From Acanthosepion pharaonis (taxonomy: Eukaryota; Mollusca; Cephalopoda; Sepiida; Sepiidae), in contig CAHIKZ030004724.1 in NCBI GenBank assembly GCA_903632075.3, positions 4,129,501 to 4,193,500 on the forward strand: DNA of 64,000 nt. The letters are read 5' to 3'. The position numbers and the translations under genes are program-made. Positions 11,582 through 22,559 of the stretch are shown piece by piece (position 1 is the stretch's first letter; every line of letters begins with the position of its first letter). The notes under the pieces are model-generated. The model saw nothing but the letters and a program-made list of their open reading frames with translations, did not search any database and was not told the origin of the DNA.

Positions 11582-14243
11582 ACCGAAAGTAAATGTTGAA
11601 TTTTACCTTAATGTTTTCTTGTTGAACTATTTTTCCTGTTAACGTTGTTTTCGTAATTCATATAAGATAAATGCTAATCACATTCTAGCAATTGTCATAT
11701 TAGAGATTGTGAAAAAATGTTCATGGAAAAGGCAAATATTTGGTGTAGAAATAGTATATATTAATTTCTCTATCAGTGCCTGACCTGCCTTAAAACAATG
11801 GCGATTTTTCATGGATGTTTTAATAACTACTGATTTTGTTAAGGAAAAAATGGATTAAATTATAGCAGCACATTTCTTGTATGCATGGAAACTTATCCCA
11901 CTAGATAGTATTGCTAAAGAGCAGTATAAAAGAAAAGGATATATATTCTCAAGCTTTTTACATACAGTATGCCGTAAGGAAAATTCATATCTCATTCCGG
12001 TCTGCGGGACTTCTTAGACCCCAGTGAACTACGTGCCGTATGCAACACAAGAAAATATATCTTCAACAATTAATAATACTATAACAAGAAGGCAATCTAC
12101 ATTCTAGAAAGCAATAAGCAAATATTTTTTGGAAAAATACAGAATATATCAGAGCTGAATAGCCACGCAGAATATAAAAAATACATACAATGAATTTCAG
12201 ATGCCGGAGAGCAGCACGAAAACAGGAAACTTACTTAATTCTCTATCAATGTCTTTCTAAAGTATTCTCACTGATTTTAGAATTCATTTCGTATTTACAC
12301 CTTTAGTTTTCACACAGGGAGGGATTTGCAGACCAAGTGGCAGCAAGTCAGCTCAAATTTTCAGGTCTCATATTCTACAGTATTCTAATTGATTTTCATA
12401 ATCAGTTTATGATTACTCCTTTAGTTTTCACGCAGTTAAGAAATGTTAGTTTTTATTGCAGATCAAGTGCCAGCAAGTTCACTCACATCTCCAGATCACT
12501 CTTTCTATAGTCTTCTAATTTAACTTAGTAATTATAATACAATATACTATTATATTATGTTCACTAATGCACTACTTGTCTCTGTTTATCATTCCTTCAA
12601 TAGGTCTTCTGTATGTTTTACAGCGATTAAAATGTAAAACATTAAAGATCTGTTTCTAACACCCAATTACAAAATCTATGGAAATATATAGATACATACA
12701 TATATATATATATATATGTGTTTGTGAGTGTGTTTCCCCCACTCATTTAATTTTATGATATTTCGAGAACTGATTTTTTTTGCATCGCCTAATTTTTATA
12801 TTTGTTATAAGGACAAATCACCGAATTTCAATTATTTTGTCAAACAGGACCGACAGTTAAAAGAAAATCTGCTTTTACTCGTAAAATAAAAAATACAATA
12901 AATCTATGATTCAGTTAGAAAAGATTTTAATTGATTTATGAATAAGTTTTTTCGATGAATAGTTATTTTATTTTAAGAGTTTTCACTTTTTTTGAAATTT
13001 TAATTAGAAAAATTTATAAACTTTTAAATCTTTTAAAATTTTGTATTAATTTGTAGCAGTCAGGTGATTTTGTTATTAATTTAAAACTATATTTACTAAT
13101 CACAAATGGAAAAGCTTACTATAATTCAAAAACCCTGTATTTTAAAAAGAATTTTGAATTCTTATGTGTGTTGATCAGCGTGACGATTTTTGTAAATATG
13201 TGTTTCCATACACGACATTATCAGTAAATTTTAAACTTATTGATAATTTTTTTTACATTTCTTCAACAAGCGTCTTCATAAGTAAGAAAGTACATAAAAT
13301 TCAATAAAATATTTAGACTGCTTATAATATTTTCTTATTTTTTAAGATTGTTATGTGGTTGAAAATTTATATGAAAAAAAGGCATTCACAATATATTCGT
13401 CTAGACATTATTACAACTATGCAGCCGATCTGAAAGTAGAAACAATTACCAAAACATAAGTCTGATTCGAATGAGTTTTCATTTCGACACCCCATAAAAT
13501 AACAGAATGTTAAAAGATGCTTTTCTACGATATTTAAAGTAAAAATAAATAATATTTGTTTCAAATCAGATTAATTAAACTTTAAATCCGATAAACTTCT
13601 TCAAATAAAAGATTCAGTTAAGTATATTTCATTTTTTGAAAAAGATTTTAATAAGGAGAATCACGTTGTGCTCACAAAGCTTCCAAATTGGACGAATTAA
13701 TTGATTTTATTGATAAAGATTTTAAAAAGATTCCAGTCAGTCTAACTTCCTCTTGAAATACATCTAAGTTTTTTTCCTTTTTTTTTTTAATCATTTCACC
13801 CCAACCAAGGGGATAATGCCACTGAGATGCAAGTGGTTTTGAGAATGAAAAAAAAATGAGAAGATCTTAGTGAGGAGAATGGACAATAAAGAACAGGTTT
13901 CATAAAAACGGAAGATGGCGATTGAAATCGTAGACCGAAGGTGGTAGGAAAATTAACCAGAAGAGAGTTTTAAAGACGAGAAGAAACTATTAGAATAGAA
14001 CTTACGGTTGCATCTAGCTATTTTTTAAAGTAAAGCGATTGCATGGTTGCCAATGTATTAGTACGCTTAAATACGAGCGATCGAGGTGGTACCAAGAAGG
14101 AATCCTCATTCGAACAATTGCCATGAAATTATTTATAGTAAAGACACAGGGAAGCCGCGTCAAGTTAGTGAAAAAGGATTGAAGTTGTGATGCCAGGTCA
14201 GGACCTATAACATTACAGACACTTCTTTGGATTTTTGTCGAGA

Positions 14244-14294
<51 letters not shown>

Positions 14295-14297
<3 letters not shown>

Positions 14298-14544
14298 TTT
14301 AAGACATTTTATGTTTATACATCCTTTTATAGATATAAATGTTTAAGTTAATGCTCTGTTTATAATAAACAGTATTAAACAACATTTACCGGCCTGAATG
14401 TTCGAGAAATTTTCACAGACTCCGACAGGATTCAAACCTGTATCCTATATGGAACTGTCGGAGGATGAATATTTTCTGTGAAAATTTCTCGGACATCCAG
14501 GCCGGTAAATGTTGTTTAATAAACATAAAAAATGTCTTAAAATA
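14295..14544. repeat. Foldback (inverted-repeat) element with a tRNA-like box in the loop
   Basis: The left arm (14374-14428, AACATTTACCGGCCTGAATG...) pairs with the right arm (14455-14520, ...CAGGCCGGTAAATGTTG). Outer segments TTATTTTAAGACATTTT (14295) and AAAATGTCTTAAAATAA (14528) also pair. The loop carries GGATTCAAACCTGTATCC, a B-box-like sequence on the - strand. Related single arms occur at 37320-37410, 38480-38560 and 56698-56820. In block 2 (to ~32040) only the left arm survives. Confidence 0.85.
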
Positions 14545-14571
14545 ATTGTCTAACTTTGTCCATTTCATAAT

Positions 14572-14573
<2 letters not shown>

Positions 14574-14660
<87 letters not shown>
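14574..14660. repeat. (TA)n microsatellite
   Basis: Uninterrupted AT dinucleotide of about 85 bp. A shorter (TA)n precedes the foldback element at ~14250-14294. The block-2 counterpart is the (TA)n at 31878-31930. Confidence 0.97.
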
Positions 14661-14662
<2 letters not shown>

Positions 14663-15782
14663 GGTGTACTAGACCGGATATGGTAGCAATATTCAAGGTA
14701 CGAAAGAATCGTAGAGTTATAAACGAGAAAGATGGGTTACCTTTTCTTCATTTTTCATTTTTAATCATTGTCACCCCAATCAAGGTAGTACAGCCACTAA
14801 CACGCAAGAGGTTACAGTGTGTGGAGGAATTAGGAAGAGAAACATTAGTAAAGAATTGAAAGAAGAAAGCCTGTGACTATTTAGGAGACAGTAGATAACG
14901 ATTGACATTTCATTTTGGCAATTAAACCTAAATTAAAGCCTCAAGAAAGATTTTTCATTTTTTTAAATCCATTATAATCGTAGTTATCACGGTTTCTTTT
15001 ATTTTTTTCGTTTTTTTTTTTTTGCGGTGTGGGCGGGTGAGGTACCTACTCTTAGTGTGTGGGGTGTGTGGTACTTTCCGGGGTGAAGGAGGACCTACTT
15101 TTCTATACGTTTCTAGGAATGTGACTAAACATTTCCTTCGAAAAATGCAACGCTCGCTTTCCAAGAAAAACCTGCAGCGGAAATTCAGTGTTAGTTTCTT
15201 TATACAGACCCAGTCATGTGTTTAAGAGATGGTGGTCAAAATTGTGCTATAAAAAATAAATAAATAAACAAAAGTACCCATAGATGTTTTTCAATCTCTT
15301 TCTGTTGTGCTAAATACATTTTGTGGCTGACACGTATGACTTTGGACACATCAACTGAATTTTCGATAAGCTAAAGTTTAAAATTAAATTCTAAAAATGT
15401 AAAAGCATCCTTGAAGATTTCATTCTAGTTTTAATTGAAAGCTAAATGATTAAATTCATTATTTCCAGTAAATAAAATATTCTGGTGCATTTCAAATAGA
15501 AATTATATAGATTGGAATATCAAATAATTGCTCGACTTTTTTAATTTTTTTTTTTTTTAAAGCGGTCATTTTCTTCATTTGAAGAAAATTGTAAACAAAA
15601 CAAATTCATCGTATTTAAAATTCTTTTAAAATTAAATTATAAATTTATGACACATTATTTGAGTAAAATCAGAAAATTTAAAGTTAAATTAACCTGATTT
15701 GAAATAAATATTACAAACCTATAGTATAAAAAACAATATACAAGCATTTCTTAACGATGGAATCCTCTTCCTTTGATCGAGA

Positions 15783-16045
15783 AGCTCTTAAAGGTTAACG
15801 GCTCAGATTGAGGAATCTGAGAACTGAGTTCGAATTCCACTTGAGTACATTACATTCACTTCCGCCCTAATACCGTTAAGGAAGGTATGAATCCATCTCT
15901 ACTCCCTCTCCAACAGCTATTTACAGACTGTGTTCTACAGCCTTGGGTGGCAACCAATCTAGGAGAAGGAAACTCTTAATTCAAACCACCTGCTGCCTTG
16001 TAGGTCCTGTCTCTTTAGGCAAAGTCTACTACAAGAAGGCAATTT
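15783..16045 (+). mobile_element. tRNA-derived SINE
   Basis: A B-box-like GAGTTCGAATTCCA sits near 15830. It is followed by the body seen in the 6393 copy (CATTACATTCACTTCC, GTTCTACAGCCTTGGGTGGC, AGGAGAAGGAAACTC) and a variant 3' end with CTGCCTTGTAGGTCC, shared with the copy at 19640-20070. It lies on the + strand. Confidence 0.8.
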
Positions 16046-16059
16046 GTCATCTTCTTATC

Positions 16060-16870
16060 TATATAATAAATGCGAATGTATATCACTGTGTCAAACTTTT
16101 TCAACTTTACTCCTAGAGGCCATAGCCCAACATTGTCGAACAATCACGTGGTCAAGATAAACACTCAGTTGTGGAGCAAGCTGAGTGAAGAATGATTCAA
16201 ATTGAGGAAGAGAGTTATTTATGGTGCAATGGAGCATCTCATTATGCTAAAGTGGGATAGTCCATTGCTTGGGCTTTGATTGGCTGCTGGTACCTGAGTG
16301 GAAGTATTTCTATATAAATACCAGCTTAATTTCAGTTAGTTTGCAGGGTTTGTATTAAGTTACAACCTGCTTTATTTTTGTCTGCCAGCTGGACGCTAGC
16401 TGGAACTCTTACGCCGGTAAGTGTCGTTTATTGTATTGTTATTCTACAAACATGTTATACCATTTTGGAATCAAGCTGACTCCGTGAGAAAATTATAAAC
16501 ATTTCGGGCTGAACCCAGACCCGCAATCCCGAAATTTTGGATTCCCCAGTTTTCATTACTGTGATTGTTTGTGGTGATTTTTTTAAGTGAATTTGCGACG
16601 AATTTTTTTGTACGAAAACAATTTTTATGCATTGGAAATAAATTTAGGAATAATCGAAATTAATTGCGAAATCCCAGCGAAAGTCACACACGAAATAAAA
16701 ATAATTATTTGTACGGAAAATAAGGACCATAGTACATAAAATTGTCTTGAAATTAAGTCGCGGCAGAAGAATTATCGTTGAACATTTAGGAAATAAAAAC
16801 TTAAATATTAATGCAATACTTAAATGCAACGATCAATTTTGAAGTTCTTTGTAGTTTATTGTTGCCTATT
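16060..16870 (+). repeat. Dispersed repeat, copy 1 (split by the solo LTR)
   Basis: It starts around TCTATATAATAAATGCGAA and shares ACTTTTTCAACTTTACTCC, CCATTTTGGAATCAAGC and GAAATTTTGGATTCCC in order with copies at 20213-20460 and 20540-21000. The 5' TCTATATAATAAATGCG resembles Helitron 5' ends, but I see no convincing 3' hairpin/CTRR, so the class is open. Confidence 0.7.
16134..16448 (+). mobile_element. Solo LTR with 5-bp target-site duplication
   Basis: The 315-bp segment begins TGTCGAAC and ends ATTCTACA (the TG...CA rule) and is bracketed by AACAT at 16129-16133 and 16449-16453. A TATA box (TATATAAATA, 16311-16320) and an upstream GATTGGCTG (inverted CCAAT) fit an LTR promoter. It splits a dispersed repeat whose uninterrupted copies at ~20285 and ~20582 read CCCAACATATCATACC or a close variant, so the empty site is visible elsewhere in the window. 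No internal retroelement sequence remains. Orientation is taken from the TATA box. Confidence 0.85.
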
Positions 16871-17437
16871 GCATCCTCTTTTTTTTTGATTGATATTATT
16901 GACTTATCGAGAAGGTCTCAAGGTGATGACAGCTCTTATGGATGACCAGAAATAACATAAATTTACGAAATCTAAGTGAACGCAGTTTTTTAGTTTTAAC
17001 TACATAGTAACTTTTTTACAATTTAACATATTTTCAGCAGTTATTTAATATTTTATTGACCTTTTAGTTAGGTTCAAGAAACTTTATGAAATTTGCATTT
17101 CGTCTCTAGATTCTTAAGTTTACTTCCTTAAACAAAAAATAATTAAGTAAAGTTTGACCCAAACTAAAAATAAATACATAAAATAAAGAGATTTAGTGAA
17201 ATAGCAATTAAGAATTTTTTTTCGTTTGATAAGAAGGGATGATTTAAAAGATGTTAATGATGAAATACAACTGAATCTTAAAATTTAAATAGTTGCAGCG
17301 TCAGACGACATTTAAATCACGTGATCTTTTTAAGGATTATGTCATGTATAGATTCCCATGGTTAGAAATTAGGAACCTTTTTTTCACTAAAACTTATTTT
17401 AATTTTTTTTAATATTTGGGTACAAACGACTGTTATG

Positions 17438-18178
17438 AGCTTTTAAGCATCCCGCTGCCACTTTCTTATCAATGACTAATTTTGTGCAAAAAAGTGGATC
17501 AGAGAGCCTACTCAGCTTAGTAAATATTTTCAGGAAATATCAGCTTTTAATTGGTCAATAAACACTAAAGTGGGCTTTGCAATCCACTCACGTACAAATA
17601 TTTTTCCAGTGCCTGACCAAGTCAAGTTTCCCGCCAAATTGCTGCGATCCTGTCACGTGATTACATTATCTATAAATAGCAGATACAAGCTTGCTGCTTT
17701 CTCTTTTCTCTCTTATCTCTCTCTTCTCGCTACAAGATGTAGTCTCAAAAGGATTCTCGTCTCGACCATGGACGGTCAGACGTTAAAAGCATATTCACGC
17801 ACGCACGTACATACGAACTTTTCCAAACCACATTACAAACAGAACATTTCCAAACAAGAAATTTTCTTTGAAACATTCTTCTAAAATCACAGTTTATTCA
17901 TCATTCTCAGCTTTGTAATTAATTCAATATTTGTGAGTTCAGATAAAATATTCACAGTCTAAGGGACATAACACCCACATATCTTTAACTTCTACGCATG
18001 TACATCAATATACACAAATAAATATAAATGTTATGTTATTTAAAACCATTTTTGTTCCTTCTTGTATTTCATGTTTTGTGGTATTTTACGTCAAATATGA
18101 ATTGTGTGCTCATGTTATTCACGCAGACATAAACAGACATCAACAAATCATCCATACTATCAACATGTCGCCACAAGC
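17438..18178 (+). mobile_element. LTR-like insertion present only in block 1
   Basis: Block 2 reads straight through here (near 34686-34700). The ends are TGTTATGAGC and GTCGCCACA, and AGCTTTT occurs just inside or at both junctions as a 7-bp direct repeat. Inside are TCTATAAATAGCAG (TATA-like) and a polypyrimidine stretch, as in an LTR. The ends and the target duplication do not agree on one boundary, so the class and exact limits are unresolved. A 104-codon open frame at 17570-17884 has no recognisable domain. Confidence 0.5.
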
Positions 18179-18179
18179 T

Positions 18180-18915
18180 TTTTCAATTTTTGATTCATAA
18201 ATGTACTTTTCACTTAACGATATAACCAAAACGCAGTCTTGAAATCAATGAAGAATTTTAAACAATTTTTGAAATATTATATTATTAAAATCTAAAATTT
18301 ATAAAAGTGAAAAAATTCGTGTAAAAATTCATTACTCATCGAAAAAATTTTATTTCTTCAGACAATAGAGCTCTTAATATAACTTATTTACAAAAGCAAT
18401 TAAAATCTTTTCTAATTAAATAATGCCATAGTTTTATTGCATTTTTTTATTTTACAATTCAGAGCAAATTTTCGATGAAACGAGTAACTGTTTTACAAAA
18501 AAAAAATGTGATTTACTTTCTTCAAGGAGCTCTGTTTGTAACTATCTCCCCTAAAAATTTAATTTCTTGAAATTTCATGAAAATATGAGCAAGAATTTCT
18601 AAAAAACAAAAAATTTTTAAAAATAAATTCATTCATTTCTGAATATCTCTTGAAAGTTTCATTAAAATCCCACAAATATTTGAATTTTGCAAGAATTTCC
18701 GAATTAACGGGTTTTTCTCTTGAAAAAAAAAACGAAAAAAAAATACCCTTTATCTTTGGTCCGCCACTGACGTAAAAAAAAGCAATGTTTTTAACCAAAA
18801 TTTCGAACGTGATACAAAGGGGTAAAAAAAACTTTGGCCTTTCTTCTTAATAATAAGATAAACATTTTGATGGCAAAATTTTGCTTTTTATTGAGTTTGG
18901 GGATTTTTTTCTTTA
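18180..18915. repeat. AT-rich long repeat family, half copy
   Basis: It shares TTTTACAATTCAGAGC, CATTCATTTCTGAATAT and TTCTTAATAATAAGATAAAC, ending GAGTTTGGGG, with 34690-35510, 39100-40110 and 55500-56480, and in reverse with parts of 26445-29321. Only one half of the inverted-repeat element is present. Confidence 0.75.
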
Positions 18916-18950
18916 TACTGTTTTTTACGCAACCAAGTGGAGGTACCTAA

Positions 18951-19615
18951 CTTTAAGAGAAGGGCTAGAGAGCTAGAAAAATAAACTGAATGTGGCCTAT
19001 GGCGACATCTGAATGTTTTAAAACCTTTCTTTCACATTCATATATACACACATTCCATCAAACTTGTCGAGACAGGAAAGGCTTTTAGTTTTAGTGTTGA
19101 AAAATATGCTACAAGATGTGAACTCTAATATATGCATGTTATGCAGTAAATTCTAACATAATCTATGACTGTTTAAATTTTATTAGAATTAGCTTCAGGT
19201 TACATAGAAAGCGAGCTGAGAATAGTAATCAACCTCCTGATGAAAGACAGCCTTTCTTTACGACATTACTACTCTATGTTGTCAAAAAAAAAATGATGGC
19301 TATTTTGATAAATCCTTTTTTCCTGTCTTCTTTTAAATACGCCATTCCATTTCAGGACATAATTTTTGTTGTTTTAAGTAACTCTTACCTCTCAATTTTC
19401 CCTCTTTGCGTTTGTGATCCTTTCATTCGAAAACCTCAAGTAGTTTATTCGCTGTCTTCCCCTGCTTCCTTTGGCTTCCATATGTCCTGTGAGTGTAAAA
19501 TTCTCCAAGCCTTCTTTCTTTATTAGGCTTACGGCCATATCACGTTGAAACATCGATTCCCGTAAGATCACCGTTACTACAAAGAAGGGTAACCACTTGA
19601 GAATACCAACTGCTG
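18951..19615. other. Unassigned intergenic DNA
   Basis: No gene is seen. A 77-codon open frame at 19293-19526 lacks a domain. The stretch separates the end of block 1 from the next SINE cluster. Confidence 0.5.
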
Positions 19616-19639
19616 TATGTTTGAATGTGCGGGTGGTGT

Positions 19640-20190
19640 TATGGATAATGGCTCAGAATATCGGAGAGTCGAGTTCCAATTCCAGTATGGTTCGTTATAT
19701 TCACTGACGCGAAAATACCCTTTGGAAAGATATGATTCTACCTCTTCTCGTTCCAGATATGGGTTAAATAGTAAAACTTGTATTACTAAATCATTATTAT
19801 CTCAAAAAAATCTTACAACCTAAAATTATGTTTTAGCTTTAAATAACCTGCAAAGGGTTGATAAGCCGTAAAAAACAAATATTTTTTTTTGTTATTAGGC
19901 TTCCCAGGAATTTCTGCTGACGCTTCCAATTTATCCAACCAGTTTAGGAGAAGGAAACTATTAATTTAAACCACCTGATGCCTTGTAGGTCCCATCTCTT
20001 TAGGCAAAGTCTACAAGAAGATACCTTTAAAAACAAATGCACCTTTGAGAGGAGGGAAGGAGTTACTTCAACATCCCCGGTACAAAAGGAACCGGCAAGC
20101 CATTGCACTATTCTGCCGTGAATGTCCCCACGAACCGCAATTATGAGATGCAGGGGAGTGGTGACTACAGCGGCGCAAAATGCGCTAACT
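19640..20190 (+). mobile_element. SINE copy interrupted by AT-rich sequence, plus a second SINE-like tail
   Basis: The head has GAGTCGAGTTCCAATTCC (degenerate B box) at ~19667 and the usual body to ~19770. After an AT-rich interruption the 3' part resumes (AGGAGAAGGAAACTATTAAT, CCTTGTAGGTCCCATCTC) to ~20015. A following piece, GCAAGCCATTGCACTATTC, recurs as a scrap at ~35545-35590 next to the block-2 boundary. Confidence 0.7.
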
Positions 20191-20212
20191 GAATGAATTA
20201 AGTTTGTCGTTT

Positions 20213-20460
20213 TCTTATCTATAAAATAAATGCGAAAGTCAGTGTGTCACAGTACCACACTTTTTCAACTTTACTCCTACAGGCCATAACTCAACATATC
20301 ATACCATTTTGGAATCAGGTCGACTCCGTGAGCAAATTAAAATCATTCCGAGCTGGATCTGGACATGCAATCCTGAAATTTTGGATTCCCAAGTTTTCAT
20401 TCCTGCAATTGTTTTCGGGTTCCACCATCTTAGGTTCTATTGATAAAAATAATTAAAGGG
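20213..20460 (+). repeat. Dispersed repeat, copy 2
   Basis: The same ordered motifs as the copy at 16060-16870 (AATAAATGCGAAAGT, ACTTTTTCAACTTTACTCC, GGAATCAGGTCGACTCC, GAAATTTTGGATTCCC), without the LTR. It preserves the pre-insertion target CTCAACATATCATACC. Confidence 0.8.
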
Positions 20461-20539
20461 ATACAACTCTCTATCATTCAATAGCTCCTGTTCAAATGGA
20501 AAAAAAATGAATGTTCTCAAATTACAGTTTTTCAAAAAA

Positions 20540-21000
20540 AAATGTTTGTGTTTTCAAATTTACTTCTAGAGGCCGTAGCCCAACATATCATACCATTCTG
20601 GAATCAAGCCGACACCATGAGCAAACTAAAAACATTCCGAGCAGGAGATGGGCCCAAAATCCTGAAATTTTGGATTCCCAAGTTTTCATTAATGCCATTG
20701 TTTACGGTGATTTTCTACGCGACTTTTTGCGACGATTTGTTTTTTGTTTTTTAATAATTTGGAAATAATTTAAATTACATGCGAAATCCAGCGAAAGCCA
20801 CCCTTGAAATCAAAATAATTGTTTTTACGGAAAGTAAGGACCTACGTACATCAAATTGTCTTTAAATTATGTGGCGGCAAAAAAATTATCGTCGAACTTT
20901 TAAAAAGTAAGCTTAAATATTAATGCCATACTTAAATGCAGCGATCACTTTTGAGTTATTTTGTAGTTTATTGTTGGCTATTTCATACTGCTGCTGCATG
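20540..21000 (+). repeat. Dispersed repeat, copy 3
   Basis: It repeats the body from the AGAGGCC / CCCAACATATCATACC region onward, and extends further at the 3' side than copy 2, matching copy 1 through TAATGCCATACTTAAATGC. It is adjacent to copy 2 in the same orientation, so a local duplication is possible. Confidence 0.8.
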
Positions 21001-21874
21001 CCTCCCAAATAAAATCTCCGCCAGCAGAGGATCAAATTGCAATCAAAAGAGCCAAGGCAAAGAAAATCCATCGAGAATATGAAAAGACTTAGAGACTCTC
21101 AAATTCCTGAACAAACCAAAGGCCCAATCAAGATCTCTCTGCAGGAGCTAGCTTAAATGCCACCCGATAGGGCGGCTTTTAAGCTAATGTCTAATATACT
21201 GCAATTCTGAGAGATGTGCGAACGATAAAAGAAAAAGAGTTAACTAACAGTGTATAATAATGAAAGTAGAAAGTACAGGGAAAAGTCATCTAGGGTCACA
21301 ACTAACAATTTCCTTGCCATTTCAATAGTATCCAAGGCGTAGACACCAAGGCTATACATATGAATGCTGGGATCATTTCAGTACAAGGGAAGTTAGCGTG
21401 GAACAGAGAATTCATTGGTGTCAATGGAAGAAGTTAAATTAGTTTCGCAAAGAGTAAAGATATCCAAGGACTGTTCCAAGAGGAAAAGATTCTATATCAC
21501 CGAATTTGGAACGGATATGGCTAACATTGGAGAAAGAAAGGATTTAAGCACTGTGTTCCACGCATTCATTTTTTATATCTTATTATAATTTTGCTTTACC
21601 CAGCATTAGTTCTGAGTTTGCGCATGCGTACGCTACGCCCTACCAATAACTGATAAATAATGAAATATTTCCTTTTAATCGCACGAAAAGACGGAAAAGA
21701 CATATCACGGACACTACTTGGTTTCAGTGAGAAAATGAAAGAAAGAAAGTTTACTTAGATATTCAACATTAACTTACACTATTTTACATAAAGTTAAACG
21801 ATTACGAATAAGTCAGTCTTCAGTCGACACTTGGGGAAAATTACTACAATGTTAGAGACTGTAAGACAACACAC

Positions 21875-21925
<51 letters not shown>

Positions 21926-22224
21926 AGAGGCGATAACAAAGAGACCTGTTTCAGTGAAATGGAAAAAGTTGTCAATTTCGAATCTTTTCATTTGTATCCC
22001 CTTACTTCTTTCAATAACGACCAGCTTTCCAAATGTTTGCAAAAAGCAAAAACGTTCTTGAAACCTTTTCAATTTCCCCGAGTAGTAGTTGATTCGTGTC
22101 GTGACTGAATTTTCCGACTTTATCATTATGCGTGGGCGTGTAGCCTGAGTGATATCAACGATGAATTTGAACTCATTGAACCGTGTTCAAGTTTTATCAG
22201 AGTCAGTGTTGTTTTCTTTGCCCG
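21001..22224. other. Unassigned DNA with (GAAA)n microsatellite
   Basis: A moderately balanced stretch (~21000-21540) reads like a decayed transposon, but no domain survives in any frame. A (GAAA)n tract lies at ~21877-21926, and the frames crossing it are artefacts. Confidence 0.5.
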
Positions 22225-22340
22225 AAGTGGCATGAATCTGTGGTCCTCCATTTATAGGTTGAATAGCAGGGTAGACTAGGCTCTTTAGCTTTGGTTGGCA
22301 ATGTGTCTAGGAGAGGGAAAACTCTTAAATTAAATCACTA
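22225..22340 (+). mobile_element. SINE 3'-part fragment
   Basis: It matches the SINE body order (ATAGCAGGGTAGACTAGG, TTTGGTTGGCAATGTG, TAGGAGAGGGAAAACTC) without the tRNA-like head. Confidence 0.65.
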
Positions 22341-22559
22341 CCCTGGATGGTGGAGTTTACTAACTTCGGTATTAAGTTTGTGGATGTGTGTTTGGGTGCA
22401 CGCCTGTGTGTAACAATGTGTGTGTAGGGAGTTGAAAGGTTTTGTTTTTTTTTGTTGTTGTTGTCTTTTTCGTTTATTTTTTTTTTTAGCATTTTTTAAA
22501 CTTTCCCTTGTATGTTCAATTTCGTAGGGGAACGTATAAAACATGAATGGTGGTAGAAA

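Larger units (their letters stand above)
15776..16920. mobile_element. Composite insertion flanked by 13-bp direct repeats
   Basis: ATCGAGAAGCTCT at 15776 and ATCGAGAAGGTCT at 16906 bracket a stretch missing from block 2, where CTTTGATC is followed within ~20 bp by the downstream GATGACAG. The insertion contains a SINE (15783-16045), one copy of a dispersed repeat (from ~16060) and a solo LTR (16134-16448). The direct repeat looks like a target-site duplication with one mismatch, though the empty site in block 2 is not perfectly conserved. Confidence 0.55.
9760..18950. repeat. Segmental duplication block 1 (paralogous to 24510-35530)
   Basis: Direct-orientation similarity to block 2 starts just upstream of the CCP promoter (shared ATCACCGCCCA and CAACGTCAT) and runs through the gene, its 3' flank (from ~11700 against ~29325) and on to the shared CGCAACCAAGTGGAGGTACC at ~18930 against ~35513. 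Differences are block-specific insertions: 15776-16920 and 17438-18178 here, 26445-29321 and 33204-34176 in block 2. The 3' flank 11582-15775 holds no gene I can support. Confidence 0.88.
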
